Shown here: piece after piece, positions 17,948-26,727 of the stretch
Layout of the letters: each line of letters begins with the position of its first letter
Numbering within the stretch: the first letter of the stretch is position 1
Assembly (NCBI GenBank): GCA_022823225.1
Contig: JAJDXM010000024.1
Location: 124,001-188,000 of the forward strand
Source: Gemmatimonadota bacterium
GTDB lineage: Bacteria > Gemmatimonadota > Gemmatimonadetes > Longimicrobiales > Gaopeijiaceae
Reading direction: 5' to 3'
DNA length: 64,000 nucleotides
Translations under genes and position numbers: made by a program
The notes under the pieces: generated by a model
Told to the model about the DNA's origin: nothing
What the model saw: only the letters and a program-made list of their open reading frames with translations
Database searches by the model: none

Positions 17948-20209
17948 GTGAGCGCAGACGGGTCTTCGGCCTCGAGCGCCAACGGGTCTTCGGCAGGCGA
18001 GCCGACCGTGGTCGCCGGCCTGAGCCGCGACCTCGGACTGGTTTCGGCGCTGGCGATCGGCACCGGCACCATGATCGCCGCCGGGATCTTCACGCTGTCG
18101 GGGCTCGCGGTAGGGTACGTGGGCAGCGCCGCGATCGTCTCCTTCCTGCTGGCGGCCCTGGTCGCGGCCTTCACCGCGCTCACCTACTGCGAGTTCACCT
18201 CGATCTACCCGTCCTCCGGCGAGGGCTACCTCTACGCGCGCAAGACCTTCCCGCCGCTGCTGGCGTACCTGGTGGGCTGGTGCATCCTCCTGGGCTACGC
18301 GTCGTCGTGCGCCTTCTACATCGCGAGCCTGTCCACCTACTTCAACGAATTCATCTGGCACGCGCCGCTCGTGGCGCTGCCGGGCCTCGTCTTCCTGGCC
18401 GCCCTCACGCTCCTCAACATGAAGGGCACGAAGGAGAGCGGCACCTTCCAGATCGTCGTCACGGTGGCCAAGATCGCGCTGCTGGTGTGGTTCGTCGCGG
18501 GCGGCCTGGGCGGCTTCAGCGCGGCGTCGATCACCGAGCGCTTCAGCACCGACCTCCCCCTCATCGCGTCGACCGCCGCGCTCGTCTTCATCACCTTCTT
18601 CGGGTTTTCGGCGATCGCCGCCTCGGCGGGCGAGGTGATGAACCCGACGAAGACGATCCCGCGCGCGATCTTCATCTCGATGCTCGTGGTGACGGTGCTC
18701 TACGCGCTGGTGGTGCTGGTGGTGGTCGTGGCCGACCTGACCGAGTACACGGAGGCCGCGATGGGCGTGGCCGCGCGGGCCTTCCTCGGGCCGATCGGGG
18801 GCGCGGTAATCGTGGGCGGCGCGATCTTCTCGATGATCTCCGCTTCGAACGCGTCGATCCTCGCCGGGTCCCGCGTGGCGCTGTCGATGAGCCACCGCAG
18901 CCACCTGCCCCGCTTCTTCGGCCGCATCGGCGCGCGCACGCACACGCCGTACGTGGCGGTGCTGGCGGCGGGCGCCTCGATCGGCGTCTTCGCCCTCCTG
19001 CTGCCGCTTGAGGACCTCGCTCACTTCGCGAACCTGGTCCTCCTCCTGGCTCTGTGCTTCGTGAACGCGGCGCTGATCATCCACCGCCGCCGCTTCCCCG
19101 ACATCGAGCGCCCCTTCCGGGTCCCTCTGGTGCCGCTCCTGCCCGCGCTTGGGATCGCGGCCAACATCTACCTGATCCTGCAGATCCCCATTCAGGGACA
19201 CCTGCAGCCGGTGTTGCTCGCCATCCTCGCGCTGCTGGTGGGGCTCTTCTGGTACGCGGCCTGGCGCGGCACCCGCTTCGAAGTCCCCGACGCCGCGGGG
19301 CCCGGCTCGCGCATCGTCGCGCTGCGGGCATCCCCGCGCGAAGCCCCCTTCCGCATCCTGCTCCCGGTCTGCAATCCCCACACGGCCGAGCCCCTGCTGC
19401 GGATGGCCGCCACCCTGGCCCGGCACCGCGACGGCGAGGTCACCCTGCTGCGCGTTGTTCAGGTCCCCGACCAGCTGCCGCCCGAGCTCGCGCGCGAGGC
19501 GATCGAGGCCGAGGACGACATCCTGGAGCGCCTGGCCGCGCTGGAAGGCGAGCTGGGCGTCCCGATCACGACCGAGGTGCGGGTTGGGCACAACGTGGGA
19601 CGCGCCATCCTCGAGGCCCGTCGCGAGGACCGCTCCCACCTGATCGTGCTCGGATGGAAAGGCTTCACCACGACCGCCCGGAAGATCCTCGGCGAAGTGA
19701 CCGACGACGTGGTGCGGCTCGCCCGCGCCGACATTCTGCTGGTCCGGTTCGGACCCGGGCCTGCGATGCCCACCCGCATACTGCTCCCGACCGCGGGCGG
19801 TGTGCATGCGCGCAAGGCCAAGGGCTACGCGGTGGGGCTGACGGCGCCGGGCGACGCGGCCGCCGGCGAGGAAGGACTCCTCACCCTCGCCTCCCATGTG
19901 CCCGCAACGGCCAGCGCGGAGCGCCGGACCGAACAGGAGGAGCGGCTCGCCAAGGAGCGGGCGGAGCTGCCGGAGGGGGCGGCGGTGGAGACGAGGATCC
20001 TGGAGGGCGCGGGCGTGGTCGAGTCGATCGTGGCAGCGGCCAGGGACTACGACGCGGTCATGGTGGGGGCCTCGGGCGACAGCTTCTCGAGCCGCATCGT
20101 CTTCGGGACGATCCCGGAGCGGATCGCGCGCGAGGCGCCGGGCACGGTGATGGTGCTGAAGAGCCACGAGCGCGTGCGGGCGTTCATGGGGAGGGTGGCG
20201 GCGGACTGA
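17948..20209 (+). CDS. APC-family amino-acid permease with C-terminal universal stress protein domains
   Basis: 753 residues, GTG start with GGAGG 8 nt upstream. About 12 membrane segments (residues about 25-435) of an APC-superfamily transporter: GTMIAAGIFTLSG near the start, YPSSGEGYLYARKTF and a GFSAIAASAGEVMNPTKTIPRA loop. Then two cytoplasmic UspA-like domains (about 460-605 and 610-750), the second ending with VGASGDSFSSRIVFGTIPERIA. Such permease-Usp fusions are known; the Usp part probably senses nucleotide or stress state and adjusts transport. Substrate unknown. Confidence 0.87.
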   Translation: MSADGSSASSANGSSAGEPTVVAGLSRDLGLVSALAIGTGTMIAAGIFTLSGLAVGYVGSAAIVSFLLAALVAAFTALTYCEFTSIYPSSGEGYLYARKTFPPLLAYLVGWCILLGYASSCAFYIASLSTYFNEFIWHAPLVALPGLVFLAALTLLNMKGTKESGTFQIVVTVAKIALLVWFVAGGLGGFSAASITERFSTDLPLIASTAALVFITFFGFSAIAASAGEVMNPTKTIPRAIFISMLVVTVLYALVVLVVVVADLTEYTEAAMGVAARAFLGPIGGAVIVGGAIFSMISASNASILAGSRVALSMSHRSHLPRFFGRIGARTHTPYVAVLAAGASIGVFALLLPLEDLAHFANLVLLLALCFVNAALIIHRRRFPDIERPFRVPLVPLLPALGIAANIYLILQIPIQGHLQPVLLAILALLVGLFWYAAWRGTRFEVPDAAGPGSRIVALRASPREAPFRILLPVCNPHTAEPLLRMAATLARHRDGEVTLLRVVQVPDQLPPELAREAIEAEDDILERLAALEGELGVPITTEVRVGHNVGRAILEARREDRSHLIVLGWKGFTTTARKILGEVTDDVVRLARADILLVRFGPGPAMPTRILLPTAGGVHARKAKGYAVGLTAPGDAAAGEEGLLTLASHVPATASAERRTEQEERLAKERAELPEGAAVETRILEGAGVVESIVAAARDYDAVMVGASGDSFSSRIVFGTIPERIAREAPGTVMVLKSHERVRAFMGRVAAD

Positions 20210-20221
20210 CGCCGACCCAGA

Positions 20222-20260
20222 TGTAATGCCAACATTACAAGATGTAATGAAAAGTTTACG
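20222..20260. promoter_or_regulatory. Tandem operator-like palindromes upstream of glpD
   Basis: Perfect inverted repeat TGTAATG-CCAA-CATTACA (20222-20239) and, 21 bp later, a second TGTAATG with a degenerate partner (20243-20260). Two helical turns apart, so two dimers could bind the same DNA face. Matches the motif at 13518. Confidence 0.5.
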
Positions 20261-21860
20261 CGGCGCGGCATTCCCTGGACCTGGAAGGACGGCGGGTCCC
20301 AACCTCTCCAGAGACCGCATCCTCGAACAGGCCATGCAGTTGCGTCCGTGGGACGTGGTGGTCGTCGGCGGGGGCTGCAGCGGACTGGCCACGGCTCTCG
20401 ACGCCTCCGCCCGCGGCTACCGGACCCTTCTGGTCGAGCGCGGCGACTTCACCGGCGGGACGTCGAGCCGCAGCACCAAGCTGATCCACGGCGGGGTCCG
20501 GTACCTGCGCCAGGGTCAGGTCGGGATGGTCTACGGTGCGCTGCGGGAGCGCCATCGGCTGTGGAAGAACGCGCCCCACCTGGTGAACGACCTGCGGCTG
20601 ATCGTCCCGGCGTACCGCGCCTGGGAGCGGGCCTGGTACGGCACCGGCCTCAAGGTGTACGACGCCCTGGCGAGGGGAAGGGGCCTGGGTTCGTCGCGTC
20701 TGCTGAGCCGCCGCGCCTGCCTCAGCCGGGTCTCCACGCTCCGGGGCCGCAAGCTGCGCGGCGGCGTGCTCTTCCACGACGGCCAATTCGACGACGCCCG
20801 GCTGGGTTGGGCGCTCATCCGCACCGCGATCAGCCTGGGGTGCGCGGCGATCAACTACGCCGAGGCGGTCGGGCTGCTGGAATCGCGCGGGCGGATCAAG
20901 GGCGTCCGCGTTCGCGACCTGATCGGCGGCCGCGAGTGGGAGGCGCGCGGCGCGGTGGTTGTGAACGCGGCGGGCCCCTTCGCCGATTCGGTCCTGAGGA
21001 TGGACGAGCCGCGCCAGGATCCCTCCGTGGTGCTGAGCCGGGGCGCCCACATCGTCGTCAGCAGCGCCTTCCTTCCGGGCGACTCGGCCGTGCTCGTCCC
21101 CTCCACGGACGACGGTCGCGTCCTCTTCGCGATCCCATGGAAGGGTCACGTCGTGATCGGCACCACGGATGTCCCGGTGGACGCGCCGTCGCGCGAACCG
21201 GTCCCCGGCGAAGCGGAGGTGGACTACCTGATCGACCACGCGGGGCGCTACCTGACGCGCCCGATCACGCGCCCGGACATCCTCGCGGCGTGGGCGGGCC
21301 AGAGGGGACTGATGGCGGCGGGTACCGGGCAGAACACCGCCGCGCTGTCCCGCGGCCACAGCGTGAGCGTGTCCCGGCGGGGGCTGGTCACGGTCACGGG
21401 AGGGAAGTGGACCACCTGCCGCAAGGTCGCCCAGGACACCGTCGAGGTCGCCTCCGATGTCGGCGGACTCTCGCCCACTCACACCCGGACCGCCACGCTG
21501 CGCCTGCACGGCTATTCCATACGCCGCGACGTCCACGATCCCTGGAGGGTGTATGGGAACGAGGCCGAAGCGGTCCGCGCATTGGAGGAGGCCGACCCCG
21601 CCCTCGGGGCCCTCATGCACCCGAGCCTGCCCTATCGGCTGACCCAGGCCGCCTGGGCCGCACGGAACGAGATGGCGGTGCGCGTGGAGGACGTGCTGGC
21701 GAGGCGCACCCGCGCCCTCTTCCTGAATGCCAGGGCGGCGGCGGCCGCCGCGCCAGCCGTGGCCCGCGTGATGGCGCGGGAACTCGGCCACGGTCGTGGC
21801 TGGGCCGACGGGGAGGTGCGGGCTTTCAGACAGCTCGCGAGGCGCTACGTTTGTGAGTGA
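20247..21860 (+). CDS. glpD: FAD-dependent glycerol-3-phosphate dehydrogenase
   Basis: About 537 residues. Oxidises glycerol-3-phosphate to dihydroxyacetone phosphate and feeds electrons to quinone at the inner membrane. Rossmann motif VVVVGGGCSGLATALDASARG after an SRDRIL lead-in typical of GlpD, GGTSSRSTKLIHGGVRYL and the late GGKWTTCRKVAQD. Start uncertain: ATG 20226 and 20247 both lie inside the palindromic operator region without a good Shine-Dalgarno sequence; ATG 20334 would cut into the conserved N-terminus. Regulation by the operator pair is inferred. Confidence 0.88.
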   Translation: MKSLRGAAFPGPGRTAGPNLSRDRILEQAMQLRPWDVVVVGGGCSGLATALDASARGYRTLLVERGDFTGGTSSRSTKLIHGGVRYLRQGQVGMVYGALRERHRLWKNAPHLVNDLRLIVPAYRAWERAWYGTGLKVYDALARGRGLGSSRLLSRRACLSRVSTLRGRKLRGGVLFHDGQFDDARLGWALIRTAISLGCAAINYAEAVGLLESRGRIKGVRVRDLIGGREWEARGAVVVNAAGPFADSVLRMDEPRQDPSVVLSRGAHIVVSSAFLPGDSAVLVPSTDDGRVLFAIPWKGHVVIGTTDVPVDAPSREPVPGEAEVDYLIDHAGRYLTRPITRPDILAAWAGQRGLMAAGTGQNTAALSRGHSVSVSRRGLVTVTGGKWTTCRKVAQDTVEVASDVGGLSPTHTRTATLRLHGYSIRRDVHDPWRVYGNEAEAVRALEEADPALGALMHPSLPYRLTQAAWAARNEMAVRVEDVLARRTRALFLNARAAAAAAPAVARVMARELGHGRGWADGEVRAFRQLARRYVCE

Positions 21861-21920
21861 ACTGCGGTGCCGGTGGTCGACCGGCGCGGCAATCGCCATC
21901 GAACAGGATACGAAAGACCC

Positions 21921-22469
21921 ATGTCACATACCCCGGGCAGACCCGGAAGCGACGAATACGCCGACTTCTACGGATCCTACATCGCCGCAGTGAAGGAACC
22001 GCTGCTCGACACGCTCGAAGCGGAGGCCGGCCAGTGGCGCGCGCTCCTCGCCCGCGTTCCGCGAGAGAGAGAAGGGTACCGATACGCGCCCGGCAAGTGG
22101 TCGGTGCGCGAGGTGGTCGGCCACGTCATCGACGCCGAACGGATGTTTGCCGCCCGCGCGATGGCCTTCGCGCGCGGGGACCGGTCGCACTACCCCTCCT
22201 TCGACGAGAACCTGTACGCGGCGAACTCCGGCGCGGACCGGCGGCCGCTGGCCGGGCTGGCCGAGGAGCTGGCGGCTGTGCGCAGGTCGACGGTCCTCCT
22301 GCTTCGGAGCTTCGAAGAGGACACCTGGAATCGCCGCGGAACGGCCAGCGGCTACGAGTTCACGGTCAGGAGCCTGGCGTGGATCATCGCAGGGCACTCC
22401 CGGCACCACCGGGGGGTCGTTGCGGAACGGTACCTGCGGGCATCCGCGGCGCAGGCGCAGCAGCAATAG
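21921..22469 (+). CDS. DinB-like (DinB_2) family protein
   Basis: 182 residues from ATG 21921. Four-helix-bundle protein with the metal-site pattern of DinB/YfiT-like proteins: WSVREVVGHVIDAERMF and the C-terminal WIIAGHSRHHRGVV (His triad). The family includes metal-dependent thiol transferases and uncharacterised stress proteins. Cytoplasmic. The next gene starts 8 nt later, so they form an operon. Confidence 0.8.
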   Translation: MSHTPGRPGSDEYADFYGSYIAAVKEPLLDTLEAEAGQWRALLARVPREREGYRYAPGKWSVREVVGHVIDAERMFAARAMAFARGDRSHYPSFDENLYAANSGADRRPLAGLAEELAAVRRSTVLLLRSFEEDTWNRRGTASGYEFTVRSLAWIIAGHSRHHRGVVAERYLRASAAQAQQQ

Positions 22470-22476
22470 CAGGGCG

Positions 22477-23445
22477 ATGAGGGTCCGGATTCTCTCCCGC
22501 GCCGAGGTCCTCTCGCTGATCACGATGCCCGACGCCATCGAGGCGATGGCACGCGCCTTCAGGCAGCTGTCCGCGGGTTCGGCCGAAATGCCGGTGCGCG
22601 GGGCGGTGACGACGGGGGACGGGATTTCGCTCTTCATGCCCGCGCGGCTGGGTGCGACCGGGGAGCGGGGCGCCAAGGTCGTGTCGGTATTCGGTGGGAA
22701 CCGGTCCCGCGGACTCCCGTCGATCAACGGCGTGATTCTCATGCTCGACGACGGGACGGGGCTCCCCGCGGCGCTGATGGACGCCGGCGAGCTCACCGCG
22801 ATCCGCACCGCGGCGGCAGCGGGCCTCGCGGCGAGGCTGCTGAGCCGGGCGGAGTGCCGCGTGCTGGCGATCTTCGGGGCGGGCGTCCAGGCCCCGCGGC
22901 AGATCGAGGCGATCCGGGCGGTGCGGCCGATTCGGGAGGTGCGGGTGGTGTCGCGGGGCGGGGAGTCGGCCAGAGCGCTGGCCGATTCACTTGATGGCGT
23001 CGAGGTGCGCGCGGTGGACGACTCGGCGGAGGCGGTCGACGGGGCGGACATCATCGTGGCCGTGACCACGTCGCGCACACCGGTCTTTGATGGCTCGGGG
23101 CTGCCTGCCGGGACGCACGTGAGCGGGAGCGGAAGCTTCCTGCCGGACCACCGGGAGATCGGCCCCGAGGTGGTGACCCGGGCACGGGTGGTGGTCGAGG
23201 AGCGCGAAGCCGTCCTCGAGGAGGCCGGCGACCTGATCATCCCGATTCAGGAGGGGCTGGTGACGCCGGATGTGATCGACGCCGACCTCGGCGAGATCGT
23301 CAACGGCGATGCGCCGGAAGGCCGCGCGGGCCGCGATCTCACGTTCTTCAAGTCGGTGGGCACGGCGGTCCAGGATGTGGCGATCGGGGCCGAGGTGCTG
23401 CGCCGGGCGGAGGAGGCGGGGGTGGGGCGGGTGGTGGAGATGTAG
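22477..23445 (+). CDS. Ornithine cyclodeaminase/mu-crystallin family protein
   Basis: 322 residues, ATG with AGGG just upstream. Contains AIRTAAAAGLAARLLSR, Rossmann IFGAGVQAPRQIEAI, and ADIIVAVTTSRTPVF. Members reduce imines or deaminate amino acids (ornithine cyclodeaminase, alanine dehydrogenase, ketimine reductase) using NAD(P)H. The exact substrate cannot be assigned. In operon with the DinB-like gene. Confidence 0.85.
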   Translation: MRVRILSRAEVLSLITMPDAIEAMARAFRQLSAGSAEMPVRGAVTTGDGISLFMPARLGATGERGAKVVSVFGGNRSRGLPSINGVILMLDDGTGLPAALMDAGELTAIRTAAAAGLAARLLSRAECRVLAIFGAGVQAPRQIEAIRAVRPIREVRVVSRGGESARALADSLDGVEVRAVDDSAEAVDGADIIVAVTTSRTPVFDGSGLPAGTHVSGSGSFLPDHREIGPEVVTRARVVVEEREAVLEEAGDLIIPIQEGLVTPDVIDADLGEIVNGDAPEGRAGRDLTFFKSVGTAVQDVAIGAEVLRRAEEAGVGRVVEM

Positions 23446-23626
23446 GTCTGGCCGCGGCGCTCATGCGCTTGGCCACCGTCTCCCGCTACGCCGATCCGTA
23501 ACCGGACAGAGTGATGCCGAATCCCTGGTTGATCCACAACGGAGACCAGCACGGTGACGAGCAACGCCTCGCGACAGTTCCGCATGATCGCTACCCGCTC
23601 CGGTCTTTAGGGACGACGGACATTTC

Positions 23627-25465
23627 CTACACCACCTCCTCCATCTCCCTGACCAGCACCTCCAGCATGTCGGTGTAGAACACGCGCCGCGACCTCTGGT
23701 CCTGGGTCAGTGGCGCGACCACGCCTTCAATGTCGCCCGAGAGGCGGCCGATGCGCGTGACGAGTTCCCCGAACTCGCGCTCCAGGTCCCGCAGCTTGGT
23801 GGCCCGTGGGCTCTCGTCGTCCTCCGCCACGCCCTCCAGCGCCTCCTCCACACGGGCCAGTTGCCGCTGGGCCCGGGCCCGCAGTTCGCCAAGCTGGAGC
23901 AGGGTGGCCGTCCAGGCCGAGCGGGTGGCGGGCGTCACGTTCAGCCGCGGATCCTCGTGCACCTCGAACGGCTGCGCCAGCTGCGCACCCGCGACGGCCT
24001 CCGCGCCTTCAACCTGCAGCCGTGCGGTGTAGTTGCCCGGCACGACCAGCGGCCCCCGTCCCCCGCCGCCGAAGCCCCCCCGCCCGCCACCCCCCGGCCC
24101 GGCCTCGTCCCCGACCCGGTGGCGAAGATCCCAAACGATCCGGTTCATCCCCGCTCGCCCCGTACCCTCCACCGTGGCCACGCGGCCGCCCACCCCGTCC
24201 TCGATCACGACCGACACCGCCCCCGGCTCGGCTTCCTCCCCGAGCCAGTAGTCGAGGATCGCGCCGTTCGGGGGGTTCTCGCCCCGGTAGAAGATGTCTC
24301 CGGTGTGCGCCTGCCTCCCCGCGCGGCGGATCTGCGTCGCGGGCCCGACCGTGAAGAGGTGGGCCGCCCTTGCCATCACCTGCGGGGTGAGTTCCTGGAG
24401 CGCGTTGATCTGGTCGAGGATCCACACGCCGCGCCCGTGCGTCCCCAGCACGAGGTCGTTCTCGCGCGGGTGGATGACCAGGTCGTTGAAGGCCGCGGTG
24501 GGCATCCCGCCGCGCAGCTCGGTCCAGTGCGTGCCCCCGTCCATCGTGTAGAAGAGACCGATCTCGGCGCCCAGGAAGAGCACGGATTCGTTGCGGAGGT
24601 CCTCGCGCACCGTCCGCAGCACCCGGTCCGGGGGCAGGTCGCCGGTGATGGAGCTCCAGGTGACCCCGTAGTCGTCCGACCTGTACAGGTAGTTCGCGTA
24701 GTCGTCGTTGCGGTAGTTGTTCCAGACGGCGTAGACGCGGGCCTCGTCGTGGCGCGAAGGCTCGATGCCGCTGACCCAGGCGCCCGGAGGAAGGCCGGGG
24801 AAGCCGGTGGGGATGGCCCCTTCCGGCCCGTCCGAATCCGTCGCATCGCGGGCCGCCACATCCGTCCAGGTCGCGCCGCCATCACGTGACACGTGAAACC
24901 GCCCGTCATCCGTCCCCACATACAGCAGCCCCCGCGCCAGCGGACTCTCCGCCACCGATGAGATCGTGGGCCAGTAAGGGATCCCGTCGTCCAGCGAAGG
25001 GGTGTAGTCGTCGGGCATCTGCCCCATGATCGGGAGAGTGCGGCGGTCGGTGCCCGTGGTCAGGTCGCCCAGCTCCTGCCACGAGTCGCCCCGGTCCGTC
25101 GTCTTCCACAGGATGTTCGTGCCCGCGTACAGGGCGGACGCGTCGTGCGGCGAGATGATGAACGGGCCGTCCCAGTTGGCCGGGGCCATCGCGTTGCCCA
25201 GGCGCTGCCGCTCGAAGGTGCCGACCTCGCGCCAAGTCTCCCAGTTGCGGCGGCCGCCGATGTGCCCGATCGGGTCGCCGGGCCGGATCGAGGTCCGCTC
25301 GCCGGTGCGCATGTTGACGCGCGACAGCCCCAGGTACTGGGACTCCGTGTAGACGATCGTGTTGCTGGTCGTATCGACCAGGTTGATGAAGCCGTCGCCG
25401 CCCCCCAGCCGTGTCCAGTCGCTGTTGAGGATGCCGCTCTGCCGGTACGTCTCGCTCGGTCCCAT
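23627..25465 (-). pseudogene. 5'-truncated VPS10/sortilin-like BNR propeller gene
   Basis: 612 residues from ATG 25465, no signal peptide. Repeated Asp-box/BNR blades (DRGDSWQELGD, DGGATWTDV, DYGVTWSSI, DGGTHWTEL) of the sortilin-like propeller, then a Gly-rich linker (GGGGRGGFGGGGRG) and a coiled-coil-like C-terminus. Relatives are secreted proteins of about 1000 residues; here the first several hundred are absent. The reading frame upstream of ATG still encodes propeller-like IPVNGSW residues and then meets a stop in an AT-rich patch, so the 5' part was lost by deletion or insertion. A residual cytoplasmic product is possible. Confidence 0.7.
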
Positions 25466-25761
25466 CCAGGAGCCGTTGACCGGAATATGGTCGTTGTAAC
25501 TATAAGTGAATCAACATTATACACGTTTCATCACGGATAGATTATCACTTTAGATATTCCTAGTGTTTCGAGTCGGGTTGGGGCAGAGAAACGGGGCGTG
25601 GAACCGAGGAGGCGGCACTGGTTGGAAGCGGGTGTCGAGGGGAGCTTGACCTGCGGGGCGACCTGTTGGCCCGGCGCCGGGAGGTCACTGCGCCGCCGAA
25701 GGAGTTAGCGGCAGAGACCGGGAATATCGCGGAACGGGAATCGGTGGTGGTGGCCAACAAG
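25466..25761. other. AT-rich junction between truncated VPS10-like gene and hicA
   Basis: No gene recognised. Bases 25490-25560 are far more AT-rich than the surroundings and hold a minus-strand TATAAT (25516-25521) pointing into the truncated gene; no matching -35 is seen. Probably a recombination scar. Confidence 0.5.
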
Positions 25762-26019
25762 CTACTTGATGAGCTTCAGTCTTCGAAGGTCGTCTTCGGT
25801 CCATCCTGTCTTGCCGAGCAGTGCCTTTAGCAGCTTCGGTTGGTAGGTATTCTTCGGGTGGTAGTGGATGACTATGCGCAGGTCGCCCTTCTTGAAACCA
25901 CAGGTTGCCCCACGGCGGTCTTCCTCCTCCCATCCGTCACGACGGAGAGCCCGGATGAGGTCCTTGGCGGTCAGTGATTTGAGTTGGTCCCATACTACGC
26001 GGTTGCGAATTCTGGACAC
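25762..26019 (-). CDS. hicA: HicA-like mRNA interferase toxin
   Basis: 85 residues. Small double-stranded-RNA-binding-fold toxin: TAKDLIRALRRDGWEEEDRRGATCGFKKGD followed by the catalytic-region VIHYHPKNTYQPKLLKALLGKTGW. HicA cleaves mRNA and is neutralised by HicB. The N-terminus is about 15 residues longer than usual. It overlaps the upstream antitoxin by 25 nt. Order antitoxin-toxin, as in many hicBA loci. Confidence 0.8.
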   Translation of the reverse strand: MSRIRNRVVWDQLKSLTAKDLIRALRRDGWEEEDRRGATCGFKKGDLRIVIHYHPKNTYQPKLLKALLGKTGWTEDDLRRLKLIK

Positions 26020-26306
26020 GGAACAGACAGCCTCCTAGTGGTTCGCTTCTTGACGGTCGTCGGGAGACGCTGAGGCGTAGGCTCATTCAGAAGGATGGCA
26101 CAGTCCTTTCCGATTGGAAGAGGATCACCATGTCGCTCGAGAGAATCCAGGTACAGATCCAGCCCGTCACGGACTCGATGCAGTGTCTCGTCGATGGTCT
26201 TGCCATCCATGAGCAAGCCGCTGAAAGCAGGGCAGTGACCGAACCATCGATCATCGTCGCGCTCGATGATGACGGTCACCAAGAGGTGCAGTTTGGCGCT
26301 CGACAT
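25995..26306 (-). CDS. hicB: HicB-like antitoxin
   Basis: 103 residues, ATG with AAGGAG 9 nt upstream. Partial RNase H-like HicB fold: VTVIIERDDDRWFGHCPAFSGLLMDGKTIDETLHRVRDGLDLYLDSL. No C-terminal HTH domain is visible; the tail is basic (VKKRTTRR). Binds and inhibits HicA and probably represses the pair. Confidence 0.78.
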   Translation of the reverse strand: MSSAKLHLLVTVIIERDDDRWFGHCPAFSGLLMDGKTIDETLHRVRDGLDLYLDSLERHGDPLPIGKDCAILLNEPTPQRLPTTVKKRTTRRLSVPCPEFATA

Positions 26307-26727
26307 CAGTTTGGTCTCCTTGATTCAGAGGAAAAGGACGGGGAAGATGGGGGATACATCCCCATCACGCAACCCCCCGTAAGGGACGACACCCGTAGGG
26401 ACGAGTACCCCCTAATCCCCCTGGGGATCCGCGCGGCTCACGGCGTAGAAAGCTGAGGCAGCGCACGAGAGAGATCAGGGGCCACGAAGGCGCACTTTCC
26501 GAACGGCGGGGGCAACTGCCCCTCACCGGGTTCACTTGTTGCTCCGCCCTTTCCACAGTGCGGCGTGAGGCGGTGCAAGTGGCTTGAGGGGCGTGTCGGC
26601 TCGGAAGGAGGCGCGTGGCAGAGGAGGGAACGGTCGGGTTCGCTTCATTGTCCGTCAGCCCAGGCGTGGGAAGTGGGGGTCTGAGAAATGACTGACCCTC
26701 CATGATACCACACCCCACCGGATTCCG
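26307..26727. other. hicBA upstream region, no gene seen
   Basis: Contains repeated GC palindromic bits (GATGGGGGATACATCCCCATC near 26345-26365; CCCGTAAGGGACG and CCCGTAGGGACG near 26385-26403) just ahead of hicB. They may be operators or leader hairpins. Confidence 0.35.

Noticed and set aside
17684-20392. 902-codon minus-strand frame
   Set aside because: Antisense to the permease-Usp gene; repetitive His/Arg/Gly composition with no fold.
20256-21899. Minus-strand frame opposite glpD
   Set aside because: Shadow of a well-recognised enzyme gene.
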